A stretch of 64,000 bases of DNA from Paramylibacter ulvae (lineage in GTDB: Bacteria; Pseudomonadota; Alphaproteobacteria; Rhodobacterales; Rhodobacteraceae): the NCBI RefSeq assembly GCF_014652655.1, contig NZ_BMZF01000006.1:1-64000 (forward strand), in the 5' to 3' direction. The stretch's first letter is position 1. The number at the start of each line of letters is the position of its first letter. Below are positions 1-8,753 of the stretch, piece after piece. The position numbers and the translations under genes were made by a program. The notes below the pieces were generated by a model, which was given only the letters and a program-made list of their open reading frames with translations, searched no databases and was not told the origin of the DNA.

Positions 1-158
1 AAACGCAACACCATCAATCAGCGCCGCTTGCAACACTTCAGAAAAGCGGCATAATCAAATCAACGACGAACCAGAGCCTCCATTAATTTATAAGCTCACG
101 TGTTCCAATTTATCTGACGACGGACAATTAGCAGCTTAAATTTCATCATGGATGATAT

Positions 159-491
159 ATGCACATAGATAAGTTGAGTCCCGATGTAGCTGTTCTCGAA
201 GAACTGGGGCGCCGCTTACGTAATATACGGGAGCAAAGAGGATTTTCACGAGAGGAGTTATCCTGAGAGTCAGGGATCGTGTCGGCCACGCTGGAGCACA
301 TGGAAGCAGGGCTGCCTGCCCAATTGACAAGTTGGATACGCGTGTTGATGGCTTTGGAAATGTATGGGCGTTTAGATGAGTTGTTGCCTGAAAATTATTT
401 ATCTCCAATGTGGGAGGTCAAAGGCCGTAAAAAGCGCACGACTAAAGCGCCCAAAACGGCTGGCTTTAGACGTTGGGGAGATGAGTTATAA
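159..491 (+). pseudogene. HipB-like XRE-family HTH regulator broken by one in-frame stop
   Basis: From the ATG the frame reads VLEELGRRLRNIREQRGFS, the first helices of a Cro/C1-type HTH. It meets TGA at 264-266 and then continues in the same frame with ESGIVSATLEHMEAG (recognition helix region) and WIRVLMALEMYGRLDELLPE, ending in a basic tail and WGDEL. No frameshift is needed: one nonsense codon separates two halves of a normal domain of about 110 residues. Small XRE proteins of this form usually precede a hipA-like kinase gene. Here an ATG at 481 overlaps the stop, as a hipA start would, but that frame closes at 576, so the partner is missing or destroyed. A GTG restart at 279 would lack the first helices. 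Confidence 0.75.
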
Positions 492-880
492 TCACGTTAA
501 CGGTCTCGCTTTGTGCAAGCACCTTGGGCTTTGGCTCCCAGTCGATAGATGCCACCTTCCAGAAAAAAGAATCTGACAGTAAGAAAAAATATTAGTATAT
601 CGGCCAGAAATTTCTTTTACAAAGTCGGAAAATGTGTTTTTAATTCAGTATATTAATTCGCGTATCCGATCTCCTTAAGTTGAGTTTCAGTACGCGAAAC
701 ACTATGGGTTATTAGCGAAAACTTTTGCGCAATTGCAGCGAAAATCTTTGGGCTTCAACTGTAGGAATTTTTGTTTGAAATCAGTAGGCTGCGCGAAATA
801 TTTCGCGCAGTCCTACATATAGCTTAAGTTCGTGCTTAGCATGTCGCGTGGCCTCGCAAGTTGTCGTGACTGTATCTGTA
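492..880. other. Gene-free AT-rich stretch
   Basis: I find no convincing coding frame here. The DNA is AT-rich and looks like decayed sequence between the broken XRE gene and the 3' end of the arsenite transporter gene. Its one clear structure is the long palindrome listed separately. Possible remnants of a hipA-like gene right after 491 are too short to name. Confidence 0.6.
784..816. repeat. Long palindrome (hairpin or operator)
   Basis: The 22 bases at 789-810 are a perfect palindrome with half-site CTGCGCGAAAT. It is extended outward by GTAGG (784-788) and CCTAC (812-816) with a single bulged T at 811. In RNA this would be a very stable stem with almost no loop. It lies downstream of the ACR3 gene on the minus strand, but no T-run follows it in either direction, so it is not a textbook intrinsic terminator. 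A dimeric-protein binding site or a REP-like element is equally possible. Confidence 0.6.
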
Positions 881-1933
881 TTACCCTAGGCGTTCAGGAA
901 ACCTGTTGCGTGTGCGATTTGCAAAGGCAACAAGTGAAAGCATTACAGGCACCTCAACCAATACACCGACAACGGTGGCAAGGGCGGCGCCTGAATGCAA
1001 GCCGAACAAGCTGATCGCGACCGCAACTGCAAGTTCGAAGAAATTGGACGTCCCGATCATCGCACAAGGTGCAGCGATGCGATGGGGAACCTTGAGCATG
1101 AAGGCCGCGCCATAAGCGATTGCAAAAATTCCGTAGCTTTGGATCACAATTGGCACAGCGATCAGTGCAATAACCAATGGTCTGTTCAAAATGACCTGTC
1201 CTTGTAATCCAAACAGGATCATCACGGTGGCGATTAATCCGATGATCGACCATGGTTTAACCTTTGCGCCAAACCGATCTATCGCGCGTTGCGACCCCAA
1301 AATGCGACGTGTAATTAAGCCCGCTGCCAGAGGGAGCGCAACATAGAGGATGGTTGCCAAAACCAACGTGCGCCATGGTACAACGATATCAGTTACCCCT
1401 AACAACAACGCTACAATCGGGGCAAAGGCGATTACCATGATTAGGTCATTCACCGACACCTGAACCAAGGTATAGGTTGCATCACCGCGCGTAAGTTGTG
1501 ACCAGACAAAAACCATTGCTGTGCATGGTGCCGCACCCAGCAAAATCAGCCCCGCAATATATTGCGCCGCATCTTCTGGCGAAATGAACGGGGCAAAAAC
1601 ATATTCGAAGAATAGAACGGCCAGAAATGCCATGCTAAAGGGCTTAATCAGCCAGTTCACAACCAATGTAACGAACAAGCCCTTGGGCTGACGAGCGACG
1701 CCCGAAATGGCGCTAAAATCGACGTTGACCATCATGGGATAAACCATGGCCCAGATCAGAACAGCAACGACAAGATTGATAGATGCAATTTCTGCAGATG
1801 CAATTGCATTGACCAGCGGGGGCGAAGCAACGCCAATCGCTATCCCAATCACCATTGCTAGCGCAACCCACAATGTAAGGTAGCGTTCAAATAGACCGAG
1901 TTGAATTTCAGGAGGGGTGTTCGTGTGGTTCAC
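881..1933 (-). CDS. ACR3-family arsenite efflux transporter
   Basis: An integral membrane carrier that expels arsenite from the cytoplasm. About 350 residues with ten hydrophobic segments, starting [16 protein letters not shown]. It contains the family signature [13 protein letters not shown], whose cysteine is essential in characterised ACR3 proteins, and NDLIMV further on. I place the start at the GTG of 1933, which has an AAAGGA ribosome site six bases upstream and gives the usual family length. An in-frame ATG at 2032 would add a polar 33-residue leader with no ribosome site. No arsR or arsC gene lies next to it, so regulation is unclear. ACR3 relatives that carry antimonite cannot be excluded. 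Confidence 0.88.
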   Translation of the reverse strand: MNHTNTPPEIQLGLFERYLTLWVALAMVIGIAIGVASPPLVNAIASAEIASINLVVAVLIWAMVYPMMVNVDFSAISGVARQPKGLFVTLVVNWLIKPFSMAFLAVLFFEYVFAPFISPEDAAQYIAGLILLGAAPCTAMVFVWSQLTRGDATYTLVQVSVNDLIMVIAFAPIVALLLGVTDIVVPWRTLVLATILYVALPLAAGLITRRILGSQRAIDRFGAKVKPWSIIGLIATVMILFGLQGQVILNRPLVIALIAVPIVIQSYGIFAIAYGAAFMLKVPHRIAAPCAMIGTSNFFELAVAVAISLFGLHSGAALATVVGVLVEVPVMLSLVAFANRTRNRFPERLG

Positions 1934-2208
1934 GTGATGTCCTTTGGTCACAGAAAGTTGTGATTTCATTAACCCAATATCCAAGTGTGAGCGCAGTTGT
2001 AAAGTTTCGACCCCGCAAATAAGTAAGAGCATTGATCAAAGCCAGCAGATCGCAAATAATCCCGATATCGCTGGATGGTGCGAATTTAGTTTCGGACGAA
2101 GTTCATAAACCGCTTTTACAATAACCAGAAATGTGATTTTTCTGTTGTAAATCTAAGTAGGCGCAAAAATATCGCTGTGTCTTTTGTTATGAATTTGAGG
2201 AAATCCAG

Positions 2209-3045
2209 ATGAAAAAAATCGTTTTAACGGGTGCGGCAGGACGTTTGGGATCATATCTGCGTGAACCATTGGCGGCGATGTGTGATACGTTGGTCAGTAG
2301 CGATTTGACGGAAGATATTGGCAAATTGTACGATGGAGAAACCTATGTGCGCGCCGATTTAGCAAGCCTGCCTGACATGAAAGCGTTGTTGGAAGGCGCA
2401 GATATGGTGGTTCATTTTGGTGCCATCGGGGATGAAGCGCCGTTTGATGCCATTTTGCAATCCAATATTGTTGGCGCATATAACGTATGGGAGGCTGCGT
2501 ATCAAAATGGTGTGCGCCGCGTTGTTTATGCCAGTTCCGTTCATGCGGTTGGCATGCACAAATCAAGTGATGGCATTGGAACGGATGCAGCGCATCGTCC
2601 AGATACATATTATGGTTTGGCCAAATGCTTTGCCGAAGATTTGGCAAGCCTTTATTGGGATAAACGGGGGGTTGAATCTGTGTGTATGCGGATTTTTTCT
2701 TGTGCCAAGGTTACAAACCCGCGCGCCGTTGGCACGTGGCTGTCATATGACGATCTGATCCATCTTGTCGAACGTGCGATTAGCACACCTGTCACAGGGT
2801 TCAGTGTCGTTTATGGCATTTCCGACAATGACCGTGCGCCTGTTGATAATACCAAGGCAAATTTTTTGGGTTATCGGCCAAAGGATAACGCGGAACAATT
2901 TGCCAAAGAAATTTATGCAAATTCGGAACCGCTTGATCCTGCGGATCTGGCGCATCAATGCATCGGCGGCCCGTTTGCCACGGTTGAACTTGGCAACAGT
3001 GGCGTGGCAACATTGAACATCGTTGATGACGCTAAAAAAACCTAG
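2209..3045 (+). CDS. udh: Uronate dehydrogenase (NAD-dependent, SDR/epimerase fold)
   Basis: Oxidises D-galacturonate or D-glucuronate to the aldarolactone with NAD, the first step of the oxidative uronate route. A 278-residue extended SDR: N-terminal Rossmann motif TGAAGRLG, VVHFGAIG, the VYASSVHAVG strand with the catalytic serine, and YYGLAKCFAEDLA carrying the Tyr-x-x-x-Lys pair. NIVGAYNVWEAA and FLGYRPKDNAE match uronate dehydrogenases better than sugar epimerases. It stands alone on this strand and its end overlaps the convergent P450 gene by four bases. The rest of the uronate pathway is not in the window. The neighbouring TRAP operon could bring in the acid, but nothing proves it. Confidence 0.82.
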   Translation: MKKIVLTGAAGRLGSYLREPLAAMCDTLVSSDLTEDIGKLYDGETYVRADLASLPDMKALLEGADMVVHFGAIGDEAPFDAILQSNIVGAYNVWEAAYQNGVRRVVYASSVHAVGMHKSSDGIGTDAAHRPDTYYGLAKCFAEDLASLYWDKRGVESVCMRIFSCAKVTNPRAVGTWLSYDDLIHLVERAISTPVTGFSVVYGISDNDRAPVDNTKANFLGYRPKDNAEQFAKEIYANSEPLDPADLAHQCIGGPFATVELGNSGVATLNIVDDAKKT

Positions 3046-4211
3046 CTTAGCCTTATGGGCAAGCTGACGGGCCCGCGAAATCCAAACCCGCGAAATGGAA
3101 CATCACCTGCCAGTTGCATGTTGGGGAAACGCTCAAAAAGGATGGGTAACATGACCTGTCCGATTTGGCGACGTGCAACATGGGTACCTTGGCAAAAATG
3201 GGGGCCATTACCAAATGATTGGTGTTGGTTTTTGTCGCGAAACACATTGTACAAATGCCCGTCTGTTACGAAATCTTCGTCGTGATTGGCGGATGCCTGG
3301 ATCGTCATTACGGTATCGCCTTTGGGGATGTCCAACCCACGGATTTGCGTATCGGTCATCACCAAACGCGAACTGACTTGAATCGGGGCAACCCAGCGGA
3401 TCGCCTCTTCAAACGCATCGTTCCAGCGTTGGTTTTCAACGACTTCACGCTGTTGTTCAGGGTTTGAGAGCAAACCATATAAAACCGTCATCAATGCATC
3501 ACGTGGTTCATTGATACCACCACCGATTGCGATTTTGATGTTTGATCGAATTTGGCTCAGCGGTAATGGGTCGTCCGCGTTTAACATCACTGATAATGCG
3601 GACGGGCCTTGTTCGGATTTGTGAAACGCGTCCATCGCCAATAATTCAGCGTCAATTTCATCATTCACCGTTTCGCAATTCGCGAACAGATCGTCGCGCC
3701 AGCCAAAATTACCTGCCCCGTCAATCAAGGTTTGTGACCAGCGTTGCATATCGTCATCGGTGGCATTTGGAATGCCCAACAGGTGCGATAAGCATTGCGC
3801 GGCAAACGGCCCCGCCAAATCGCCAAAAAACTCTACTGTTTCGCCTTTTGGCAGCGCATCGACATATTCATGTGCGATTTTTTCATAGATCGGCATCCAC
3901 ACATCGCGAATGTTACGTGCAGAAAACGCAGGTGCCATCGCGCCACGTTCGCGGGCGTGTTCTGCGCCATCTTTTCGCATCAATGTATGTGCACGAAACG
4001 CGCGTTCCATCGGTGTGTATGGATCGTTGCTTGAATAAAGCTCTGGGTCGTCTTTGACAGCTTTCGTATCAATCGCCTTGGTCAAAAATGTTCGCCCTAC
4101 GGATTTCACCCGTAAAACGGGGCTTTCACGGCGCAGGCGGGCATAGATCGGATAGGGGTCAAGCGTTAACGCATCGATTGTGATTGTGTCGTCAAGTGGT
4201 GCGAGTGCCAT
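3042..4211 (-). CDS. Cytochrome P450
   Basis: A soluble bacterial P450 of 389 residues. The heme-ligand motif FGNGPHFCQGTH is near the C-terminus, the ExxR of the K-helix is EEAIRW, and the I-helix reads AIGGGINEPRD, where Glu-Pro replaces the more usual acid-threonine pair. The start ATG lies only three bases after the dctM stop, so it should be the last gene of the TRAP operon. No ferredoxin or reductase partner is nearby. The substrate is unknown, but the operon suggests a small carboxylate brought in by the TRAP system. The lack of the usual threonine in the I-helix is worth noting. Confidence 0.88.
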   Translation of the reverse strand: MALAPLDDTITIDALTLDPYPIYARLRRESPVLRVKSVGRTFLTKAIDTKAVKDDPELYSSNDPYTPMERAFRAHTLMRKDGAEHARERGAMAPAFSARNIRDVWMPIYEKIAHEYVDALPKGETVEFFGDLAGPFAAQCLSHLLGIPNATDDDMQRWSQTLIDGAGNFGWRDDLFANCETVNDEIDAELLAMDAFHKSEQGPSALSVMLNADDPLPLSQIRSNIKIAIGGGINEPRDALMTVLYGLLSNPEQQREVVENQRWNDAFEEAIRWVAPIQVSSRLVMTDTQIRGLDIPKGDTVMTIQASANHDEDFVTDGHLYNVFRDKNQHQSFGNGPHFCQGTHVARRQIGQVMLPILFERFPNMQLAGDVPFRGFGFRGPVSLPIRLS

Positions 4212-4214
4212 GTG

Positions 4215-5573
4215 CTAACCTCCGCTTAAATATGCTGGGAGCCAAAGCGTGAGCGCGGGGAATGCGATCAGCAAGATAACCCGCACAATTTCGGCCATAA
4301 AAAACGGCATTACGCCTTTGAATGTTTCGATCATTGGGACATCTTTGGCCATGGCTGATATGACGAATACGTTCATACCAACGGGTGGCGTGATCAGCCC
4401 GAGTTCGACGACAATGAGCGCGAGAATACCAAACCAGATTTTCAAATCCTCGGTTGTCATACCAAACCCAGCGTTTGCTGCATCGACATAATCACCACCA
4501 TTGATTTCAACCAGTACAGGCCAGAAAAATGGGATTGCCAACAGGATCATTGAAAGGCTGTCCATCAAACACCCAAGCACGATTAGTGCCACCAAAAGAA
4601 TGATCATGATGGTCATTGGTGTAAGACCAGAATTCGCCATCCATTCGGCCATTGCCTGTGGCACGCCGCCCCTTGACATAAAGATTTTCAACATCTCAGC
4701 ACCCAGCAAGATCAGATAGATCATCCCAGTGGTGCGCGCAGTTTCCAGCAATGCATCGCGCAATTCAGGTATCTTCACAAACCCGCGTGCCATGCCGTAA
4801 ATCCAAACTAGAAATACACCGATGGCGGCGGCGGGTGTTGGGTTGAAATACCCAAAATAGATCCCGCCGATCACAAGGCCAAAAATGGTGAGCACTGGGA
4901 TCAAGTTAACGGTCGCCGATATGAATTCCGCGCGATCAGGGCGTTCGCCAGCGGGGCCGGATTCTGGGTTGATCATGACATAAATCAGGATCGTTATCAA
5001 AAATAGTACGACGGCGATCAGGCCCGGGATCATTGCCGCCATGAACATGGTGACGATGTTTGCCTCGACGATAACCGCATAGATTACCAATACGATTGAC
5101 GGAGGAATCAAAATTCCCAAAACACCACCAGCGGCCAATGTGCCGGTGGACAACGCCCCTGAATAATTCAAGCGCCGCAATTCGGGCAGCGCGACCTGGC
5201 CCATGGTGGAAGCGGTTGCAAGTGATGAACCGCAAACAGAGCCGAAACCCGCACAAGCCGCGATTGCAGACATCGCGACACCACCCGGTGCCCAACCAAG
5301 CCATGCGTTGGCGGCGCGAAACAAATCACGTGATAATCCCGCCTTTGATGCAATGTTGCCCATCAAAACAAACATTGGCACGACCGAAAGGTCGTAGATT
5401 GAAAATTGCCCATAGGCCAATGTCTTTAGTTGGCTGAAAAAGATGGCGGGGCCGTTTAGGATTGTTACCCCGATACCACCGACCAAGATCATTGATAATG
5501 CGATTGGCATGCGAATGGCAATCAAGCCTATCAATACGAATAGACCCGCAAACCCGATTAATAATGCATCCAT
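4215..5573 (-). CDS. dctM: TRAP transporter large permease (DctM)
   Basis: The large membrane subunit (about 452 residues, some 12 hydrophobic segments) that drives sodium-coupled uptake of an organic acid delivered by the DctP-type binding protein. Typical signatures are VPMFVLMGNIASKAG near the N-terminus, GSSLATASTMGQVALPE, GTLAAGGVLGILIPPSI and ITPPVGMNVFV near the end. I chose the ATG at 5573, one base after the dctQ stop. An upstream start would run into dctQ. It lies in a dctP-dctQ-dctM-P450 operon. Confidence 0.92.
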   Translation of the reverse strand: MDALLIGFAGLFVLIGLIAIRMPIALSMILVGGIGVTILNGPAIFFSQLKTLAYGQFSIYDLSVVPMFVLMGNIASKAGLSRDLFRAANAWLGWAPGGVAMSAIAACAGFGSVCGSSLATASTMGQVALPELRRLNYSGALSTGTLAAGGVLGILIPPSIVLVIYAVIVEANIVTMFMAAMIPGLIAVVLFLITILIYVMINPESGPAGERPDRAEFISATVNLIPVLTIFGLVIGGIYFGYFNPTPAAAIGVFLVWIYGMARGFVKIPELRDALLETARTTGMIYLILLGAEMLKIFMSRGGVPQAMAEWMANSGLTPMTIMIILLVALIVLGCLMDSLSMILLAIPFFWPVLVEINGGDYVDAANAGFGMTTEDLKIWFGILALIVVELGLITPPVGMNVFVISAMAKDVPMIETFKGVMPFFMAEIVRVILLIAFPALTLWLPAYLSGG

Positions 5574-5574
5574 A

Positions 5575-6081
5575 TTAACGCCCCAAAGTACGTGTTGCGG
5601 CATCGCGCAAGGTTATCAAACTGGCACAAATCCAAAGTGCCAATGACATCAATATTGGAATAAACGCCCACCAATGAGGCACCAATAAAATGGTTGTTGT
5701 GTAGTCATATTCTTTTTGGTTCAACATCCCCGCATACATGCGCCAGATCAATAAACATGCGAATGCGAATGCGACGATTGATGCCAGCAATTCAAAGCGT
5801 GCAATCCAAACTGGAGAGGCGTTCGATGTGAATATATCTGCGGTTACGTGTGATCCACTGATTTGGCAGTATGGCAAAAACGCGAAAGCGGCGATTGCGA
5901 CACCCATTTGGGTCATCTCAAAATCACCTGCGAATGGTGCGCCAAACATGCTTCCGATTACGGAATATGCGTTCATGAGAACAACCAACAATAACACCAC
6001 GCCACCCGCCAAGGCCCAGCCTTGGATGAACCGTGCGACAGGGCCCATTGGCCCCGCCGTTTCGTTTACAGTGTCCGACAT
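5575..6081 (-). CDS. dctQ: TRAP transporter small permease (DctQ)
   Basis: The small four-helix membrane subunit (168 residues) that joins DctM. Hydrophobic segments lie roughly at residues 20-45, 56-75, 90-112 and 135-157. GDFEMTQMGVAIAAF and CQISGSHVTADIF are typical of the family. Its start directly abuts the dctP stop and its stop is one base from dctM, so translation is probably coupled along the operon. Confidence 0.9.
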   Translation of the reverse strand: MSDTVNETAGPMGPVARFIQGWALAGGVVLLLVVLMNAYSVIGSMFGAPFAGDFEMTQMGVAIAAFAFLPYCQISGSHVTADIFTSNASPVWIARFELLASIVAFAFACLLIWRMYAGMLNQKEYDYTTTILLVPHWWAFIPILMSLALWICASLITLRDAATRTLGR

Positions 6082-7116
6082 TTATTGTTGGTGTTTCGCA
6101 ATTGCGGCGCGTGCAGCGTCAACCAGTGCGGCACCATCAATGCCCTTGGCAGATACTTCATCAACCCAACGATCGACAACAGGTGTCAGTGCAGTGTTCA
6201 TCGCATCGGTTTCTTCTTGCGTCAGGGTGATATGTTCGTTCCCTGCTTTGACCGCCAACCCAATGCCGAATTCATCGGAAGCGCGCCAAATGTCGCCAAC
6301 CTGTGCAACCCAAGCTTCATCAGATGCATCGCGGAATGCTTTTTGCACATCTTCTGGCAAGCTGTTCCAGCGATCAGCATTCATGGATACTTGGAATGTT
6401 GTTGTGCCAAAACGTACCTTGTCAGCGCCTTCGATTTGATACTTGGTCTGTTCTTGGATTTTCAACGGCGGAATAATTTCCCAAGGGATAAACGCGCCAT
6501 CAACCACCTTTTTCGCCAACGCTTGGGGCAATGCAGGTACTGGCATACCAACGGGTGAGGCACCCAATGCCTCTATGATCCATGCGCCGGTACGGGTTGG
6601 AATACGCATCTTTAGGCCTGCGAAATCTTCGGGTTTGCGTGTTGCCTTGTCCACCATATGAATACCTTGGCCAGCATGAACATGCAGAAACATAACCTCT
6701 ACGCCGTTGTATTCTTGTTTTAGGTCACTTTCGAACATGTCGCGCATCGCAAGGTTAGTTGCCACGGTGTCATTTGTGTAAACGGTAGGAAGTTCGAAAA
6801 CCTCTGTGCGTGGGAACAGGCCAGGTGTGTATCCGTTAACCGTCCAGATGATATCAACCACACCATCGCGCGCTTGTTGAATTAGCTCTGGTGGTTTGCC
6901 GCCCAGTGACATTGCTGGGTAAATATCGATTTTAACTTTGCCACCTGAATTTGCGGCAACTTTTTCTGCCCAAGGTGCAAGCATCTGTGTGTGTGCTGGT
7001 GCTTTCTCGCTGAGCAAGTGGTGAAGTTTAAATGTATGTTCTTGGGCAAAGCTACCCGTCGCCCACAATGCGCTGATTGCGCCAATTGCAACGGCAGTGA
7101 TTTTGTTAAATTTCAT
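6082..7116 (-). CDS. dctP: TRAP transporter solute-binding protein (DctP)
   Basis: A periplasmic binding protein of 344 residues with a signal peptide of about 24 residues (MKFNKITAVAIGAISALWA, cleaved near SFAQ). The family features KMRIPTRTGAWIIEALGASPVGMP, with the substrate-carboxylate arginine, and the later VDGAFIPWE are present. The ATG at 7116 has a strong GGGAGGA site just upstream, and the preceding in-frame ATG has none. It is the first gene of the TRAP operon and is transcribed away from the LysR gene. The ligand cannot be read from sequence. Uronate or an aromatic or keto acid are guesses. Confidence 0.9.
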   Translation of the reverse strand: MKFNKITAVAIGAISALWATGSFAQEHTFKLHHLLSEKAPAHTQMLAPWAEKVAANSGGKVKIDIYPAMSLGGKPPELIQQARDGVVDIIWTVNGYTPGLFPRTEVFELPTVYTNDTVATNLAMRDMFESDLKQEYNGVEVMFLHVHAGQGIHMVDKATRKPEDFAGLKMRIPTRTGAWIIEALGASPVGMPVPALPQALAKKVVDGAFIPWEIIPPLKIQEQTKYQIEGADKVRFGTTTFQVSMNADRWNSLPEDVQKAFRDASDEAWVAQVGDIWRASDEFGIGLAVKAGNEHITLTQEETDAMNTALTPVVDRWVDEVSAKGIDGAALVDAARAAIAKHQQ

Positions 7117-7178
7117 GATTTCCTCCCAAATCGTGATGAAAAAATAGGTTATGAAGAGATAACCCATCAAACAATCCG

Positions 7179-7206
7179 ATTATTTCGATAGAATATATCG
7201 AATAAT
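7179..7206. promoter_or_regulatory. Probable LysR operator between dctP and lysR
   Basis: The divergent spacer holds an inverted repeat with perfect core arms TCGATA and TATCGA five bases apart, extended by ATTAT/ATAAT on the outside with one extra T in the left arm. Symmetric AT-rich sites with a T...A core in a divergent spacer are the usual binding sites of LysR-type proteins. It lies about 20 bases before the regulator start and about 65 before dctP. Confidence 0.55.
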
Positions 7207-7222
7207 TAGATAATATAACACT

Positions 7223-8164
7223 ATGAGCAGTCTTGAATCATTAAGAATAGATTTTGCAGCCCTGCGCACATTGCGCATGGTATTCGATCATGGTTCGTTT
7301 TCGGCTGCGGCTGAAATTATGAATGTGAACCAATCAACGGTGAGTTATACAATCGACCGCCTGCGCAAAGCATTCAACGACCCGCTGTTTGTACGCCAAG
7401 GGCGCGGAATTACGCCAACAGACAGATGCCGATATATCGCGGCATCTTCGGCAAGAATGTTGGATGAATTTGCGACATTGTCAGAGCCAAGCGCGTTTGA
7501 TCCGCAAACCGCAACGGCAACGATTTCGATTTCGTCCAATTATTATGAGCGAATAATAATGTTGCCAAAACTTATGGCAGCGTTACGCAAAGAAGCACCG
7601 TTTTTGCGGCTTAAAATGATCCAGTCGTTGTCCGAAGGTGATATGCATTTACGCAGAGGAGATTGTGATATCTTGCTATCACCTGTCAATTACACTGCAT
7701 CAGAGTTTTTCAAGCGAACACTGATCCCAGATCATTATGTTTGTGTAATGGATCAGAACAATCCGTTGGCCGATGTAACGCTAAGCGAGCAGGAATATGC
7801 GGCTGCAAATCATTTGACAGTGATTTATGGCGGTAATTGGCGATCACGCTATATGATTGATCTAGAAGCAAAAGGCCTAAGTCTTAATACAATCGTGTCG
7901 TTACCCACGCCCGAAGATCTGTCCAATTTGTTAAGGAATAGTGATCTGATATCAACCGTGCCAAGCCGAATAGCGCAAACATTGTCCGATGGGATTATCA
8001 TCCGTGAATGTCCATTCCCAGCGCCACTTTCTGTGGATATGTATTGGACATCGCGTACGCATCATTCGATGATGTACAAATGGATAAGACAGCTTATTTC
8101 GGGGGTTGTTGGCGAAATTCTTCGCCCAGAACGTGATGAAATAAAACCTGTTGGCAAAACATGA
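7223..8164 (+). CDS. LysR-family transcriptional regulator
   Basis: A 313-residue regulator with an N-terminal winged HTH (about residues 10-70: FAALRTLRMVFDHGSFSAAAE, NQSTVSYTIDRLRK, DPLFVRQGRGITPT) and a C-terminal periplasmic-binding-like effector domain. It faces the dctPQM-P450 operon across a short spacer with a symmetrical site, so it most likely controls that operon together with its own gene, with the transported compound or a product as effector. The HTH resembles the NodD/LinR-type subgroup that often senses aromatic or acidic compounds, but I would not name an effector. Confidence 0.88.
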   Translation: MSSLESLRIDFAALRTLRMVFDHGSFSAAAEIMNVNQSTVSYTIDRLRKAFNDPLFVRQGRGITPTDRCRYIAASSARMLDEFATLSEPSAFDPQTATATISISSNYYERIIMLPKLMAALRKEAPFLRLKMIQSLSEGDMHLRRGDCDILLSPVNYTASEFFKRTLIPDHYVCVMDQNNPLADVTLSEQEYAAANHLTVIYGGNWRSRYMIDLEAKGLSLNTIVSLPTPEDLSNLLRNSDLISTVPSRIAQTLSDGIIIRECPFPAPLSVDMYWTSRTHHSMMYKWIRQLISGVVGEILRPERDEIKPVGKT

Positions 8165-8184
8165 TTTTCACAATGCCAACAGGT
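8146..8184. terminator. Convergent-gene hairpin, probable bidirectional terminator
   Basis: ACCTGTTGGCA and TGCCAACAGGT form a perfect 11-base-pair stem around a 17-base loop. It straddles the stop of the LysR gene and faces the end of the small glycine-rich gene. No clear T-run follows on either side, so termination may be weak or need other factors. Confidence 0.45.
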
Positions 8185-8198
8185 ATGTTGATGCGGGA

Positions 8199-8483
8199 TT
8201 AACCGCGCATTTTTTTAACGATCATGCCAACGACGACCTGAACGATCATCCCTGACACACCGCCACCAACCAAGTTGCCAGCGATAGATGCAATATCAAT
8301 GCCGCTTGCCGCCGCTGACGTGCCTGCACCCATCAAACTGCCGAGCAGTGAGCCACCGCCGATACCGCCTGCGGCACCTGCGATCAGGTTGCCAAGGCCA
8401 CCCATGCTGTTGCCAGCAGAAACCTTGCCCCCTGCAGTGCCGCCCAATGCGCCACCAATTGCTTGTGCTAAAATTTGTTCCAT
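8199..8483 (-). CDS. Small glycine-rich membrane protein, function unknown
   Basis: Ninety-four residues, very rich in Gly, Ala and Ser. The N-terminal part is built of GxxxG-like repeats (IGGALGGTAGGKVSAGNSMG, GGIGGGSLLGSLMGAG) followed by a hydrophobic stretch VSGMIVQVVVGMIVKKMRG that could be one membrane helix ending in a basic cap. A perfect AGGAGG site stands eight bases before the ATG, so it is surely translated. Glycine-zipper outer-membrane or lysis-type proteins look similar, but I recognise no family. It is a single gene, divergent from the DUF2125-like gene. Confidence 0.7.
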   Translation of the reverse strand: MEQILAQAIGGALGGTAGGKVSAGNSMGGLGNLIAGAAGGIGGGSLLGSLMGAGTSAAASGIDIASIAGNLVGGGVSGMIVQVVVGMIVKKMRG

Positions 8484-8753
8484 TTGTAAGTCCTCCTGTT
8501 AGATAACGAAAGCGTTACTTGGTTTGGCTGGTATTGCAAGAATTGTTCGAAAGAATTGAGTTTAATTGCTTAATTTGTTGCTTTTTTGGATTTCCGTAGG
8601 GTCAAGATTTAACGAATTATAGTGTTAAAATTACCATGCAACTCATTCATCTCGGCAATGTCACGCCGATTGCGCGGATTTCTGCTGCGGATATAATAAA
8701 TCGCGCTAAAATTGTTAAACTGGCGATGAAACATAACCAAGGGACAATGGTAT

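Noticed and set aside
2-139. Open plus-strand frame from the left edge to a stop at 137-139
   Set aside because: Forty-five residues with no recognisable motif; such a length is expected by chance and nothing supports it as a gene end.
481-576. Short frame starting in the XRE stop (possible hipA start)
   Set aside because: It closes after about 30 residues and does not resemble HipA strongly enough to call; mentioned only as context for the pseudogene.
8501-8517. TAACG/CGTTA repeat upstream of the glycine-rich gene
   Set aside because: Five-base arms are too short to call an operator on their own.
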